64,000 nucleotides of DNA, taken from the NCBI GenBank assembly GCA_000711775.1, contig ARYC01017880.1:47265-111264 (forward strand). The letters run 5' to 3'. The position numbers were made by a program, and so were the translations under genes. How positions within the stretch are numbered: the stretch's first letter is position 1; every line of letters starts with the position of its first letter. Of the stretch, positions 12,175 to 22,508 are shown in pieces. This DNA comes from Oxytricha trifallax. Taxonomy: Eukaryota > Ciliophora > Spirotrichea > Sporadotrichida > Oxytrichidae. Below the pieces are notes generated by a model. It did not search any database, had not been told where the DNA came from, and saw only the letters and a program-made list of their open reading frames with translations.

Positions 12175-12985
12175 GTCATAGTGGTGTTTAAGTTTACAAA
12201 ATATGATAAAAAACAAATTTTTTAAATTAATAATAATTTCATACAATTTTGTATTATCTTTTTTTTTAATAACACTTTAAAAGTTAATCTCAGATATATT
12301 GGAGTTCTAATATGATCTAATTTTTATTTATAAATAAAATTTATATCTCTTATTCTATTTTTCTTTTTAAACAACCTTATTATCATCTTGAAATATTGGA
12401 ACCCCATTCTTTTTATAATTTTATTTAAAATTTCCATTAATTAACTAAACCTAATATTAAACACCTTTTCAGATACTATATTATTTTTTCTCATGCCAAA
12501 GTTATTATTAGTATTCATACTTTTAGTTGTCTAAACAAAATATTTCATCGTGTCTTTACTAAAATGCTTGGCATATTAATTTTCTGAATCTAACTGTTAT
12601 TTATTTGTGCGCACTTCTTTAAAAAATTGAGCTTTTACTATTCTATATGAGAATATTCCAAGATCATTTTAATATTTAGGTGGTAATTTTAAATTTAAGG
12701 ATTTTTATTCTTTATTCAATAGTATGTGCTGATAAAATCATAAATTGTACCTGAATACATTTTAATAATTAATAATATATCAACCAACATACTGTAGATT
12801 ATAATAACATAGAAATCGCTTATCTCCGAAAGCAAATAGATTGAGAGTTGCGAAGGGAGCCAAATTTACTAGCACACGATGAACTACAGTATAAAAGTAA
12901 TCACGTTCTTTTTTACTTATTGTTCTTCAAGATTCGCTATTGACTTGTTATCATGCTTTGCCAAACAAAGAGTGCAAGTTCACTC
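12175..12985. other. AT-rich stretch without a gene
   Basis: No coding frame, terminal repeat or RNA gene recognised up to the AAT target site (12986-12988) of the next TBE. Confidence 0.5.
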
Positions 12986-13507
12986 AATCAAAACCCCAAA
13001 GCCCCTTAGTGAGGTTTATAGGTGCTTTGATTTGTAGGGAATACTTTGGGTCTAATTGGAGTTTATAGAATAATTAAATAAATTGCAAAAGTTAGAAGTG
13101 GAAATTATCGAAATTTAGGGTCTATTTATGATGTGTAATTTTTAGATTTATTGCTTGAGCTTGTGTATAGTAAATGAATTAATATAGAGTAAGTCAAACC
13201 GGGGCTTGATTATTCAGCTACAGCAAAGCTTTTAAACAAAAGTGACTTAACTATTAATTATTATTGCTTACTTGCTGTTTAGCAATATAACTTAGACACT
13301 TGATAATATCCAGCAGGAAAATAAAGGCTTTCACAGCATCATATTCACTACCTCTGTGATTCGAAGATTTGAAATATTGGGCACACTTTCAAATTGACTA
13401 GTGAGAAATAATGTTACATATAAAGTTTCAAGACATGCGCATATCACCTTTGACTATCGCGAATATTTACATGAAAAATGGTTTTACTTTCAAGACTTTC
13501 ATCATTA

Positions 13508-13800
13508 CCCCAAAACCCCAATTTATGCTTAGTCTATGAGTTGATAGTGAATTGACACACGTTCATTAATGCGACTAAGCGACTATTAATAAGGACTATA
13601 GTCGAAGACTAGGTTGATTGAGAGTAGTCGTGACTAGTCTGAACATGAAAGTTAGAGTATACACCTACCCTTCACCTTTGTTCATTTGGGTGGTTTGTGA
13701 TTAAGTCTTGATTACTACTATTAACTTTTAAATTTAACTTAACTATTAATCAATCTAATCAACCACAGTTATAATCATTTGTCTTAAACTTAAGATTCAT
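13508..13800 (+). repeat. Element B left inverted repeat
   Basis: Inverted match to 26640-26924 with scattered substitutions and small gaps, starting at the C4A4 tip. Shared blocks include GACTATAGTCGAAGACTAGG and TTCATTTGGGTGGTTTGTGA. Confidence 0.9.
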
Positions 13801-15188
13801 GAACGAGGAACTGTTCGACTAGGCTATCGCTGACAACGATGCTTAGAACTTTGCAAATTTTTACAACCACCAGCTAAATCCAGAGTTTCATACTAGCTCC
13901 ATAAACTTTCAATCAGATATACAAATCAAAGATAACTTACCAGAGTCAAACAACGAGTATGACAAGAGTGCGATTTCAGCACCAGCGACTACTGTGTATT
14001 GATGCGCTACCTGCTCCAAAGTTTTTAATAATAAGAGCAATCTCAATCATCATGTCAAAGAGGTTCACAATAAATCCAAGCAGAGCGACCTAGGATTGTA
14101 GAAGCAGGAACAAAAGTCGCAAGGATTTCACTCCGCAATATCTAAAGTAAAAAGAGATTACATTTGATAATAATAAGAAGACTAGTCGATGGCTAATGAG
14201 AGTGATGACAATGAGGAGAAACTCAAGGAACCTCCAAAGAAGAGGTAGAAGACTAACCCAAAAATTGATATTGAGATCCCTGACACTGAGGATGAAGTGG
14301 ATGACTCAATCGCAAAGATAAATAAGTACAGAGTCGATGATACTTTTATCATTCCTTGCTTCAAATATCTCTACTACGAAACGACTAAGCCTAGTCCTCT
14401 CTAAAAAATGACTAGTGCTCCTTATGGGACTATGCTTCATGACGGAAGATTCTACAAGCTGTTCGCACTGAGAGGTTTTCTTGAAGAGGAGATTGAAATC
14501 AGAGTAGCTGCAAAGGGAGTTTGAAATAACTAAGACTGCTTTCTAACTCTAACTTCATGGAATCACTTAGTTGGAGATGGTCTTGAAATGCAGCGATCAC
14601 ATCGCACTCCAGTACCTGATCCCTCAATTCAGTTACGAGCACTATATGATGACTAATCGCAATGCTCATTCGGATCGACTAGTCATGAAGCAAATCATTT
14701 ATGGTTTAAGAGAACTGCATACAATCGGATTCGTACACCACCGACTAAGCTTCAATAACATAGTCCTCAACGACTACCCTATCAAGGCAAGACTAAGGAA
14801 CTTTGAGAATGCAAGAGTACTCGCATCTAAAAAGTAGATTGAGTATGATGGGTCATTAATGTTTTATCCGACTACAGGAGTCTTCTTTGCTGGTGATCGA
14901 CTAGTCGATGTCTACGCCTTAGTCTCAATGATTGTATACCTGTTCATGACTAAAGACTACGACTCTGTCTAAACTACCTAGTTGTAGCTAGTCGAAAATG
15001 CGTCAGCATACTCTAAGAAGACTACAGCTAACGCAGTCATCAAAGATCTTATCAAGCAATTCTATCTCTAAGCTTAGACCAGATACTGGTACAGTTTAAC
15101 AGAGGTCGAGGAGAAGTTTGATAAGCTTAACTGGCAACCAGAACACAGAGTACTTTATGTTCCCCCCAAAGTCAAGAGACTTATTTGA
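13799..15188 (+). pseudogene. Element B zinc-finger / degenerate kinase gene
   Basis: ATG at 13799 and TGA at 15186-15188, similar in length and layout to the TBE 57-kDa protein but distant in sequence. One C2H2 finger (CATCSKVFNNKSNLNHH, plus distal His) is followed by an acidic/basic linker and a kinase-like region: GRFYKLFALR, LRELHTIGFVHHRLSFNN, FENARV and YPTTGVFF. The catalytic loop reads HHRLSFNN where HRDLKPEN is expected, so the HRD Asp and the Lys are lost. Two TGA codons fall in frame in the first 450 bases (before CATC and near 14168), and one frame change near 14510 is needed. It could be a decayed gene or an ancestral pseudokinase that later gained lesions. Confidence 0.75.
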
Positions 15189-15625
15189 TTCAAACCTAAG
15201 ATTCATTCAACCGCAGTTTTTTTAGTCTTTAAGTTAGTCTTAGTCTCCGACTAGCTAGTCGTTTATTATTAATATCGCACTAAGTTAAAATCACTCCTCA
15301 CACTCTTATTCTTAATGCACTCTCCTATACTCTATACTCGTATCATTTACTCTTATTTTCAACTAATACTATGAGTCCTGCTGGTATGTTAGTGAGTGTT
15401 AGTAAAGTGATGTTTGTTACAAGATTCAAAGAATTTTACACTTTGGGTAGTATAAGAATCTACGACTAGTCAGTAGAAAAATTTAAACTTGAGAAGACTA
15501 AGATGTCGAAACACCTACGACTAGTCTTGATAATGTATCTAGTCGATTCTTGGATTCATACTTCTCTACTACTCAAGATCAACATACACTTTCATTCCAC
15601 TCTTTCAGAGGAAATCTTGAATAAT
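15189..15625. other. Element B spacer, no gene
   Basis: No coding frame seen. Several copies of GACTAGTC-like words occur (15246, 15460, 15518, 15538). Confidence 0.5.
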
Positions 15626-16101
15626 CAAAACCCCAAAACCCTTTCAGTAGTTTGATTGAGTTTTTGATTGATAAAAGTAGACTATTAAGGCATATTTTAT
15701 TAGGGTTTTAATAGGGTTTATGTAGGGGTTTTATGTTTAAATATTAGTAATTTAAGTGAGTATATTCGAGGTTTGGGGTCAGCTTATGACAGCGAGTATA
15801 TAGATTTATTGTTAAGTTGCGTTATGGATGTGATGAATATAGTGAATATCTCTAGCCTGTTCTGAATTATACATCTATTGCAAGACTGCTCCATAAATCT
15901 CCTGCAACTGTGAGGTCTCATTGTCTATTAGCATTGAATTTAAAGAGACAGCAGCTTAATTCTAAGCCTAAAAGACCTCTAAAATTTTAGCAGCATCATA
16001 TCGATTATCTAATTAATGATAAGACTCTTAAATACTGGGCTCACTTCTCTCTGGCCTAGAGGGCTGTGATGTTTCTTCCCCAATTTCCTGAGCTTCACAT
16101 A
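15626..16101 (+). mobile_element. TBE-C fragment inside element B
   Basis: A TBE end (CAAAACCCCAAAACCC, preceded by AAT) is followed by the start of a transposase gene. The terminal repeat interior differs from TBE1. The fragment stops where element D is inserted; almost nothing of it is recognisable on D's right side. Confidence 0.75.
15760..16101 (+). pseudogene. TBE-C transposase, N-terminal fragment
   Basis: Reads GLGSAYDSEYIDLLL, then after a frame change LNYTSIARLLHKSPATVRSH, later KTLKYWAHFSLAQRAVMF and QFPELHI, matching the N-terminal DNA-binding part of the TBE transposases (LNYTAIARLLHKS, LKYWAHFPLDQRAVMF). It ends at the TA target of element D. No catalytic residues remain. Confidence 0.8.
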
Positions 16102-16128
16102 AGGTAGAATTTTTGAGAGTAGAGTAAA
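16102..16128 (+). repeat. Element D left inverted repeat (27 bp)
   Basis: AGGTAGAATTTTTGAGAG plus nine more bases, identical inverted to 26500-26526. The first 15 bases also begin element G (33312), and element F (35535) starts similarly. Confidence 0.92.
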
Positions 16129-16187
16129 TATAAACAATACTAATATAAACTTCACAAGTAAGAATGCATTTAATTCGTTAAAACCAA

Positions 16188-17831
16188 TCAAATTTAATTG
16201 CCAACTGAAACCACTCCATCTCTCAGATTGTGATTACGAGCAAAGATCTCAAGTATGAATCCCTCAGGACATAAACTTTCAGCTAGGGCATATTGTTCAT
16301 CTGGTTTTTATGATGCATTCCTGATTGGGGCTGCAACAACGTTGGGCACTTTGAATCCATCTTTTCTAATTTAATAATTGCCAATGCCAAAGATGAATGC
16401 CTTTTCAAATGCATGCCTGGTAGCATGTCCATTCCCTGATCTGACTTGCCCATAATTTTTTGTTTTTGTCCATATAAATTCATCAACAAATCTAAACAAT
16501 AATTATTAAATAGGAATAAAAACTTACGTGTAGCCAAGTTTGCCCATCATGTTCAAAGCCATTTCTTGCTTCGCATTTACAACCCACATTATTACAAATC
16601 CATCTTTTTAAAGTAGATTGAACGGTATTTAAAATATTTACTTGTCCTTTAATAAATCATAGGAAGGTTTAAATCCTTTTTTGGCATTGACATCAAAGTT
16701 ATCCCATGGTGGATCAGTAATGATAACATCAAATAATTTCCCCCCAAATCTAATCTATGCCCTCGAAATTTCTTTCCAGATTTCATAATGTGTAACATCT
16801 GCAACAATAGGTATTGACTTTTTGTTTGTTAATTTTTGAATAATATTTAAAGCATTTTGTTGATTGGCTGTTAGTTAAGGAACTTGCATTTTATTATCAC
16901 ACTATTTTTATTCTTGATTACTTTAATTATTATTTTTCTTTAATACTTGATAAAGGATTGATGATTATTCAAATGTTATGTCTTCTTTTGTTAGCTTGAT
17001 ATTCTTGTAACCTTTGGTAATCATGCAGGCTGAATTGAATGAGAGAGATTTTTGCATGTTTACATAGTATTCTGGCTTGAGTCTCAAGTCATTATTGATG
17101 ATTTGGAATTTGAATTACTCTTTGTTATCTTTAATTATATTCTTGTCATCTGCAACTTTCAAGTATGGGTCATACATATCTCCTGGAAGTAGTTGTTTTT
17201 GTAGAACAAGTATCAAAGGGTTATTATTAAATTTTAGAATGAATGGATCTGATTTGAAATCGTCAATATATTTTTTGTATTTCTCATTGATGTGTTTCTA
17301 AGCCATTTCCAAAGTAATATCTTCCTCATTTAGATTTAGCATGTCATTGGGGTTTTGTTCATGTTAAGAATTTAAGAAATTTTACTAGTGATGCTGTAGA
17401 ATAGGTTCATCAACGTTTATATTCTGGACATTTTGATGTTCTCTTAAATCCATTTCATCAATTTAAGATCTGGCAAAAATTCTTTCTGAAATAATTTTAT
17501 TGATAATATTGATTGAAAATTATTGATGGCAGTTTTAGTAATAGGTGTCAAGCTCATCATCAGTTAAGAAGGCAAAGTCTTGGAAATTTAGATTTGAATT
17601 TAATATCATAAATGATTTATTGTTAAAATTTTCTCTAATTTGTTTATTGGCTTCACTATTTGTTATTGAATGGTGTCTCTCATTGTGTTTTGATTTGTTT
17701 TTGTACAATAAAAATGAGTTCTTGTAATTTTTAGTAACATAGCAGTAGAGACAAAAAATGTTTGCTGAATTTATAGATGGTTTCTTTTTTTTGTCATCTT
17801 CATTCTCATCCTTTAGAGGGAGGGATTTCAT
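16188..17831 (-). CDS. MT-A70 family adenine-N6 methyltransferase in element D
   Basis: ATG at 17831 and TGA at 16188. One 36-base GT-AG intron (16492-16527) gives 535 residues without a TGA. The N-terminus has a zinc-finger-like CLYCY followed by spaced His (KHNERHH). The C-terminal third is the MT-A70 domain: FGGKLFDVIITDPPWDN with the catalytic DPPW, DGFVIMWVVNAKQEMA, GYTFVDEFIWTKTKN across the intron, the AFIFGIGNY strand, VVAAPIRNASQKPDEQYAL and EIFARNHN. All motif positions are intact. The family transfers methyl groups from SAM to adenine in RNA (METTL3/14) or DNA (ciliate MTA1 type); which applies cannot be told. It is the leftmost gene of a transposon, so it may mark or protect element DNA. 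Confidence 0.92.
16492..16527 (-). other. 36-base intron in the MT-A70 gene
   Basis: On the minus strand it begins GTAAGT and ends TTTAG. Joining restores GYTFVDEFIW, the conserved strand before the second half of the MT-A70 fold. The size is typical of the very short introns of ciliates. Confidence 0.85.
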
Positions 17832-17886
17832 TTTATAAATTAATTTAATTATTTGTCAATTAGTCTGAACCCCTGATATAAACTTT

Positions 17887-19220
17887 TCAACATCTACCCA
17901 TGAAAATAAATATTTATTCCTTTGAAGCTTCTATTTTAGATAATATGTAAAAAACATTATCTTCTGGTTTTGCATTTTCTTTTTCAAAAGTATTCTTATA
18001 AATGTTTGCTGATCGTTGATAGACATAAGTTTATGCAAATGAATTATCCTATTTTGGTTTTACAAAGTTCTATTTAGATATTTTAGAATTTAAAGCTAAG
18101 TTGTTTCTTTATTAATCTTTTAATCTTGAAATATTAAGTATATTGTACTGGTAAATAGGAGTCATTATAACAAGTCCCAATGTTTTACTTGAAGATAGTG
18201 ATTTAGCTTTAACAGCTTTAATCCTCTGGCAAATTAGCATTGTATGTTTAATTTCTTTTTATTTATGACAATCTTAATCATGTAAATTAATGCTCTTTCT
18301 ACTTTTTGAAGTAAAATATACTATGAATTTGACAAAAACCTAGAGTCCTGTCTTTAATTTGACATGGCACTCTTCATCGTCAATGAAATATGTAAAATCA
18401 TTGACTGTTTTCTGAAATTATTTTATTTCATCACTTAACAAGAGCAATATGTACGCAAACTGAATTAAAGCTTGAAAGATTAGCCAACATTTCCAAAATG
18501 AAATGATAGTTTGATTTCAATCATTTAAGAATTTATCATATATTAGCCAGAGAGCAAGTCTTAAGATTTTATTAAAGCGGTATCTCCAGTTTTTTTGAAA
18601 AAGAAGGGCACCTATTATCAAATGAAAAGAATCTTTTCACATTCTCTGCTTCACAAATTCTATATGGCATACTTCTTTAATTGTTTATAGTCATTTAGGA
18701 CTGATGGTTAATTAGGTTGTATTGGTATAAAATTTTTTTAAACTCTTTGATTGATGGTAAGTACAAGTATTTGAATTTTAATATCATATTATTATATTCA
18801 AGGATTGGATTGTTTCTATATTTCCTTATGAGCTATTTTAGGCTGGATGTTCATCATCATTCAGAAAGCTAATCCCCAAATTCTCAAAATCGTTAGCTAC
18901 CAAGGCAATTTCCCCAATTTAGCTACCTTCTCCCTGCGATACCTGCAAAATCTGCGATACCTGCAATACCTGCGATACCTGCAATCCCTGCAATACCTGC
19001 GATACCTGCGATACCTGCAATACCTGCAATACCTGCGATACCTGCGATACCTGCAATACCTTCAATACCTGCGATACCTGCGAAACATAAGGGACCCTTA
19101 TTTCATTTAATACAAATGAAACCTTTATTGTGCTTAAGTTAACTTCACAGATAGTAACTTTCACAGCCTTTAATTAAGCAGATGTTGCTTTTACAATATA
19201 ACCTTGTGTTCACATGGATG
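17887..19220 (-). CDS. Unknown gene of element D, with repeat-encoded segment
   Basis: Reading with TAA/TAG as Gln gives a long, mostly open minus-strand frame ending at TGA 17887. Going downstream: GYIVKATSAQLKAVKVTICE, then a repeat-coded VSQVLQVSQV tract from the 9-bp minisatellite, then GEIALVANDFENLGISFL and a C-terminal part (FIDDEECHVKLKTGLQ; RIKAVKAKSLSSSKTLG). At least two breaks (near 18790 and 18555) are needed to keep it open, and no start ATG was found, so 5-prime exons or lesions are likely. I do not recognise a family. It lies between the methyltransferase and transposase genes in the same direction. Confidence 0.45.
18936..19085. repeat. 9-bp minisatellite, GCGATACCT/GCAATACCT units
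   Basis: About 16 units alternating GCGATACCT and GCAATACCT with a few variants (GCAATCCCT, TCAATACCT, GCAAAATCT). Since 9 is divisible by three, all frames code repeats: LRYLQY on the plus strand, and VSQVLQ or a collagen-like Gly-Ile-Ala series on the minus strand. Confidence 0.92.
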
Positions 19221-19638
19221 TGAATTGATTTAAACACTTGCTTTGACTTAATTTATAATTCTTAAAGTTTTAAATTGGCAGCTTAATAGATCTCTCATCC
19301 AATTTAGAGAACGTAATGATGAAATAATTTGCGGTTATTTGAGATAATTAAAACTTAGTAAATAGCATTCTCTTAGGAAAGTTATTTTAATTGGGTATTT
19401 TTTAAAACATAAATCTTTTTGATTGCTTTCGAATTAGTTTTGCAGTTTTTATAAAATATTGACTCTGAGATCACTAAACAAATCCTGGTTTTTTTGTTTT
19501 CATTTAGTAATTTCCTCCTTGAAATACAAGAGTGTATTTTTTTGTCATTAATTTCAGTGAGTTGTCTGTTATATTTTTAAATAAGATTGTTGTTTTATAT
19601 TTATCGTCATTTCATAACATCTAGCTTCATATTTTGGA

Positions 19639-21252
19639 TCAGACTTTGCTGCAAAGATAATCGAACACAAATGGAAATCTGCTATAGAATAATTTTTTGC
19701 ACCAGTCATAATTATTTTTCCTTATTATTTAAGTCAGTTCCTTCAATTGTTTGTGAGTCTAATTTTCTCTTTAAATAATCTTTCGAGGGTCTTGACTCTA
19801 ATCTGCAACTGTAGAATCGAGTATTTGTCCTAAGTTCCCTTTTTTAATGAAGGCGAATAATTTCTCGATGGGTGCAAGATCAAATTAGTAAGGGCCCAAG
19901 AAAAACGTTGATATCTTCAGCATGCTTAAATTTTCCCTAAGGTAGCTGCTTCTATGGTAAGAAGCATTATCAAGCATGAGAATATGGTTTTCCCTCCAAT
20001 TAGGATTGAGCTTTTCAAGTGCATCTATTAGTTAAAGAATAAAATAGTAGACTCCGATACTATTATTTTTTCCTTTAAAGAGTTAGAAGTAAACTCTTCC
20101 ATCACAGGAGAGGGCTGCAATCAAACCTATCTGTTGATAGCGCTTAGAATCAGCACAGAACAACTACTGATATTTTGGTGCCCAAGCTTTTTCATTTTAT
20201 CGGCTGAACTGTATTGAGCTTTCATCAATATTTATAAGTACTTTAGCCATAGAAAGTAATCGTACATAATGAATAGCTGCTCGAGCTCTTTGGTTGATGC
20301 TATCACTTGCTATAGACCTCTGGCTCATATAAGATACCTTTTTTGGTAGCATATTCAGAGTATTTCTTAGAAACCTACGAACTTACTGAGTCTAAACTTT
20401 CACTCTTGTTTAATCTTAAATGAAAGTTTGAATATCTGAGGGCTTTATCAGCTTGTTATTTTATTTTATGAATTTCAAAATTAATTATTGGGCTTACCAG
20501 CTCAACCCATACTTTTTACTTTCACAGGGAACTTACTTTTGCTATATCTAAATTTTTCTCAAATTCTTTATGGTCCTTGCCTCGTGAATTGATAATGAAT
20601 ATTACCTCCTAAAGGCATTTAGCGTGAGGCTATTCTATTAAATAGACAAACTTGCTTTCTCGACATTAGACCATTTTTTTAATTTATTTTTAACCTTTCT
20701 CCACTTTACTGGAAAATAATTCTTAAACTCCTCGATATCATCATAAGCTTGAGTGTTAATTTGTGAAAGTGGCTTGCCATCATTCTTAATAAATTGTTTA
20801 ATCATAGAAGAAATATTAATATTTAAGCCATCCCCTGCTATCTAAATAAATTCTTCAATTTATGCCATCGATGGGAATTTTATCCAAAGCCTGCCAATAG
20901 TACTCGTAATCTCTTGAAGGATGTCCTGTTCGATTGTCATGTCATCACTAATATTAGATACTGATTCTTTAACATCAGCTCTAGGGTCAAAACTTTGAAA
21001 ATTGCATTATTTCATCTTTAAAATGTTTTACTGAGCATTTTCAAGAGAAGTCAATATCAGAGAATCAAGATTTAGGCATTCTATTTCTTCGTTTCCCTAA
21101 TCTTAATAGTCAATAAAGGTGCAGTATATGAGCTTATAATCGATTGTGACTGAGAGATTTTAATGAGCGACAATCTCATCCTCGTCAGGTATTTCTGAAT
21201 TATCATTGCCCCCAAGAAAGAATCGAATATCGCTTTATCTTAACTTCTCCAT
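19639..21252 (-). CDS. DDE transposase of element D (Tc1/IS630 type)
   Basis: ATG 21252 to TGA 19639 is one open frame of 537 residues with no TGA inside. The C-terminal half shows the DDE_3 core: first Asp in LINIDESSIQF, second in ILMLDNASYHRSS, Glu in FDLAPIEKLFAF, with 34 residues between second Asp and Glu by my count. The N-terminal half is acidic and long; residues around 230-290 (NAFRRQYSLSIHEARTIKNL) look like the DNA-binding helix-turn-helix part. The family's TA target duplication agrees with the TA flanks of D. Longer than the TBE enzyme (about 355 residues) and only distantly similar. Divergent from the 22-kDa-like gene at 21465. Confidence 0.92.
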
Positions 21253-21464
21253 ATTTAGTATGTTTTAACTTTAATAATTAATTAAAAGTTTTAAAGATAA
21301 AATGAATATTTTATAAATAATTCCTTTTTGGGAAAAACCATTTCTTTCATGGTGAAGATGTTTTTCATCTAAACCGAAGAATTAAAACTTAACCAATATT
21401 ACTTCAACCTCAATGTAATTATTTTATAAATTTATTATTAAATAGGGAGGCATCCACCTTAACC

Positions 21465-22022
21465 ATGAACTCATTAGTAAATGTTCATTAGCTCAGGGAG
21501 AAGATTGGCAACAAGAAGGAGCTATACGATTTCTTAGTATAAGAATGTGGGGCTTATCTTCCCAAGCTTCAATGCACGAACGTGTATTTTCTTAGGTCAA
21601 TACTTAATGGAGAAAAAGAGGTAAAATACTAATCATTGATAAAGTATTAGCATTTGAAAAGGGCGGATGTGATTGTGGCCGCCGTGCCTCAGATTGAAGG
21701 CTTAACAGTAGAGGACTTTTTAGAGTACGCTTCTTCAAAGCCATCAATTATGAGTTACCTACCTGATTAGAGCGACTGGCTCCATCTCGATAAGAGATGG
21801 ATATGTGACATTTTAATGTCACTTGACAAGGATGGGGTAAATTAGAAGGTAACTGATGCAAAGAGGAATAGAAGAGCGAAATAAGATCAAACCTAAGGAT
21901 TATTAGTTCCGATGAGGCCTGAATTTGCCAAGGCATTGGAAGAATCGTTGAGCTTTAGTGGTAACAATTAATTCTTTAACTAGCATTTATAGTCCACAAA
22001 GGGCGATCAGCTTACTTAATGA
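21465..22022 (+). CDS. Diverged 22-kDa TBE-type protein of element D
   Basis: ATG 21465 to TGA 22020-22022 gives 185 residues, the size of the TBE 22-kDa protein. Similar in order to that family: NKKELYDFLVQE for the KEDLHRYLVQQ region, VYFLRSILNGEKEVK for ISFLRAILCEEKKALK, then LPDQSDWLHLDKRW for the LPERNFFFGALG region and a basic stretch KRNRRAK. Function is unknown in all copies. Its presence beside a DDE transposase in both TBEs and D suggests a conserved two-gene core. Divergent from the transposase across 212 bp that include AATAGGGAGGCATCC just upstream of the start. Confidence 0.75.
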
Positions 22023-22277
22023 AATCAACTGCATCCAATAAAAGAAAGGCAAAAGAAATCGAAGAAGTTAAGCAGGAGGAGTAAAACCTGAGAGAGAGCA
22101 AACAAGATATCTGGAAGTAAATAAAAGAATGCGAAATGATTTTGACCAGATGAACAATGAGCTTTAAGACTTAGGTCAGTATAAGAACTTGGTCATGCAA
22201 TTGATGGGGGCTGGAGTCATTGATGAGGACGGCAACCCTTTGGCAAATAGCTAAAATAATAGTTCCAGAATGCTTTG
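21946..22277 (+). CDS. Short coiled-coil-like frame after the 22-kDa gene of D
   Basis: A plus-strand frame overlapping the end of the 22-kDa-like gene reads YSPQRAISLLNEINCIQQ, then EVNKRMRNDFDQMNNELQ, DLGQYKNLVMQLMGAGVID and EDGNPLANSQ. It is charged and heptad-like. It may be the true C-terminus of the 22-kDa protein reached through a frameshift or small intron, or a separate short gene. No start codon decides this. Confidence 0.4.
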
Positions 22278-22508
22278 AGATTGAGCATGAGATTTGATTA
22301 ATGAATTAGAACTTAACTTTAATTTAAAAATTTGCACAAAATTCAAATAAAAATTAAGATTAATTGTTATCTTGTAACATTAAGTTTAATTCAAATTTTA
22401 GTTAGAAGGTTGTAAGATAATATATTCTCGCTGACCCTTAGAATTTGTTTTCCAATATAGGCCTTAGTGATTATCCTCTAATATAATTGTGTTAAGTGAA
22501 GGATGTTA

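Noticed and set aside
13500-13525. Real telomeres at internal C4A4 tracts
   Set aside because: Only one or two repeats, always at transposon tips with inverted partners; they are element ends.
17545-17727. Plus-strand ORFs opposite the MT-A70 gene (also 17077-17301 and 16283-16537)
   Set aside because: Shadows of the well-supported minus-strand methyltransferase gene in other frames.
18847-19110. Plus-strand LRYLQY repeat protein
   Set aside because: Generated by the 9-bp minisatellite; no coding-like flanks, whereas the minus frame runs on into coding-like sequence.
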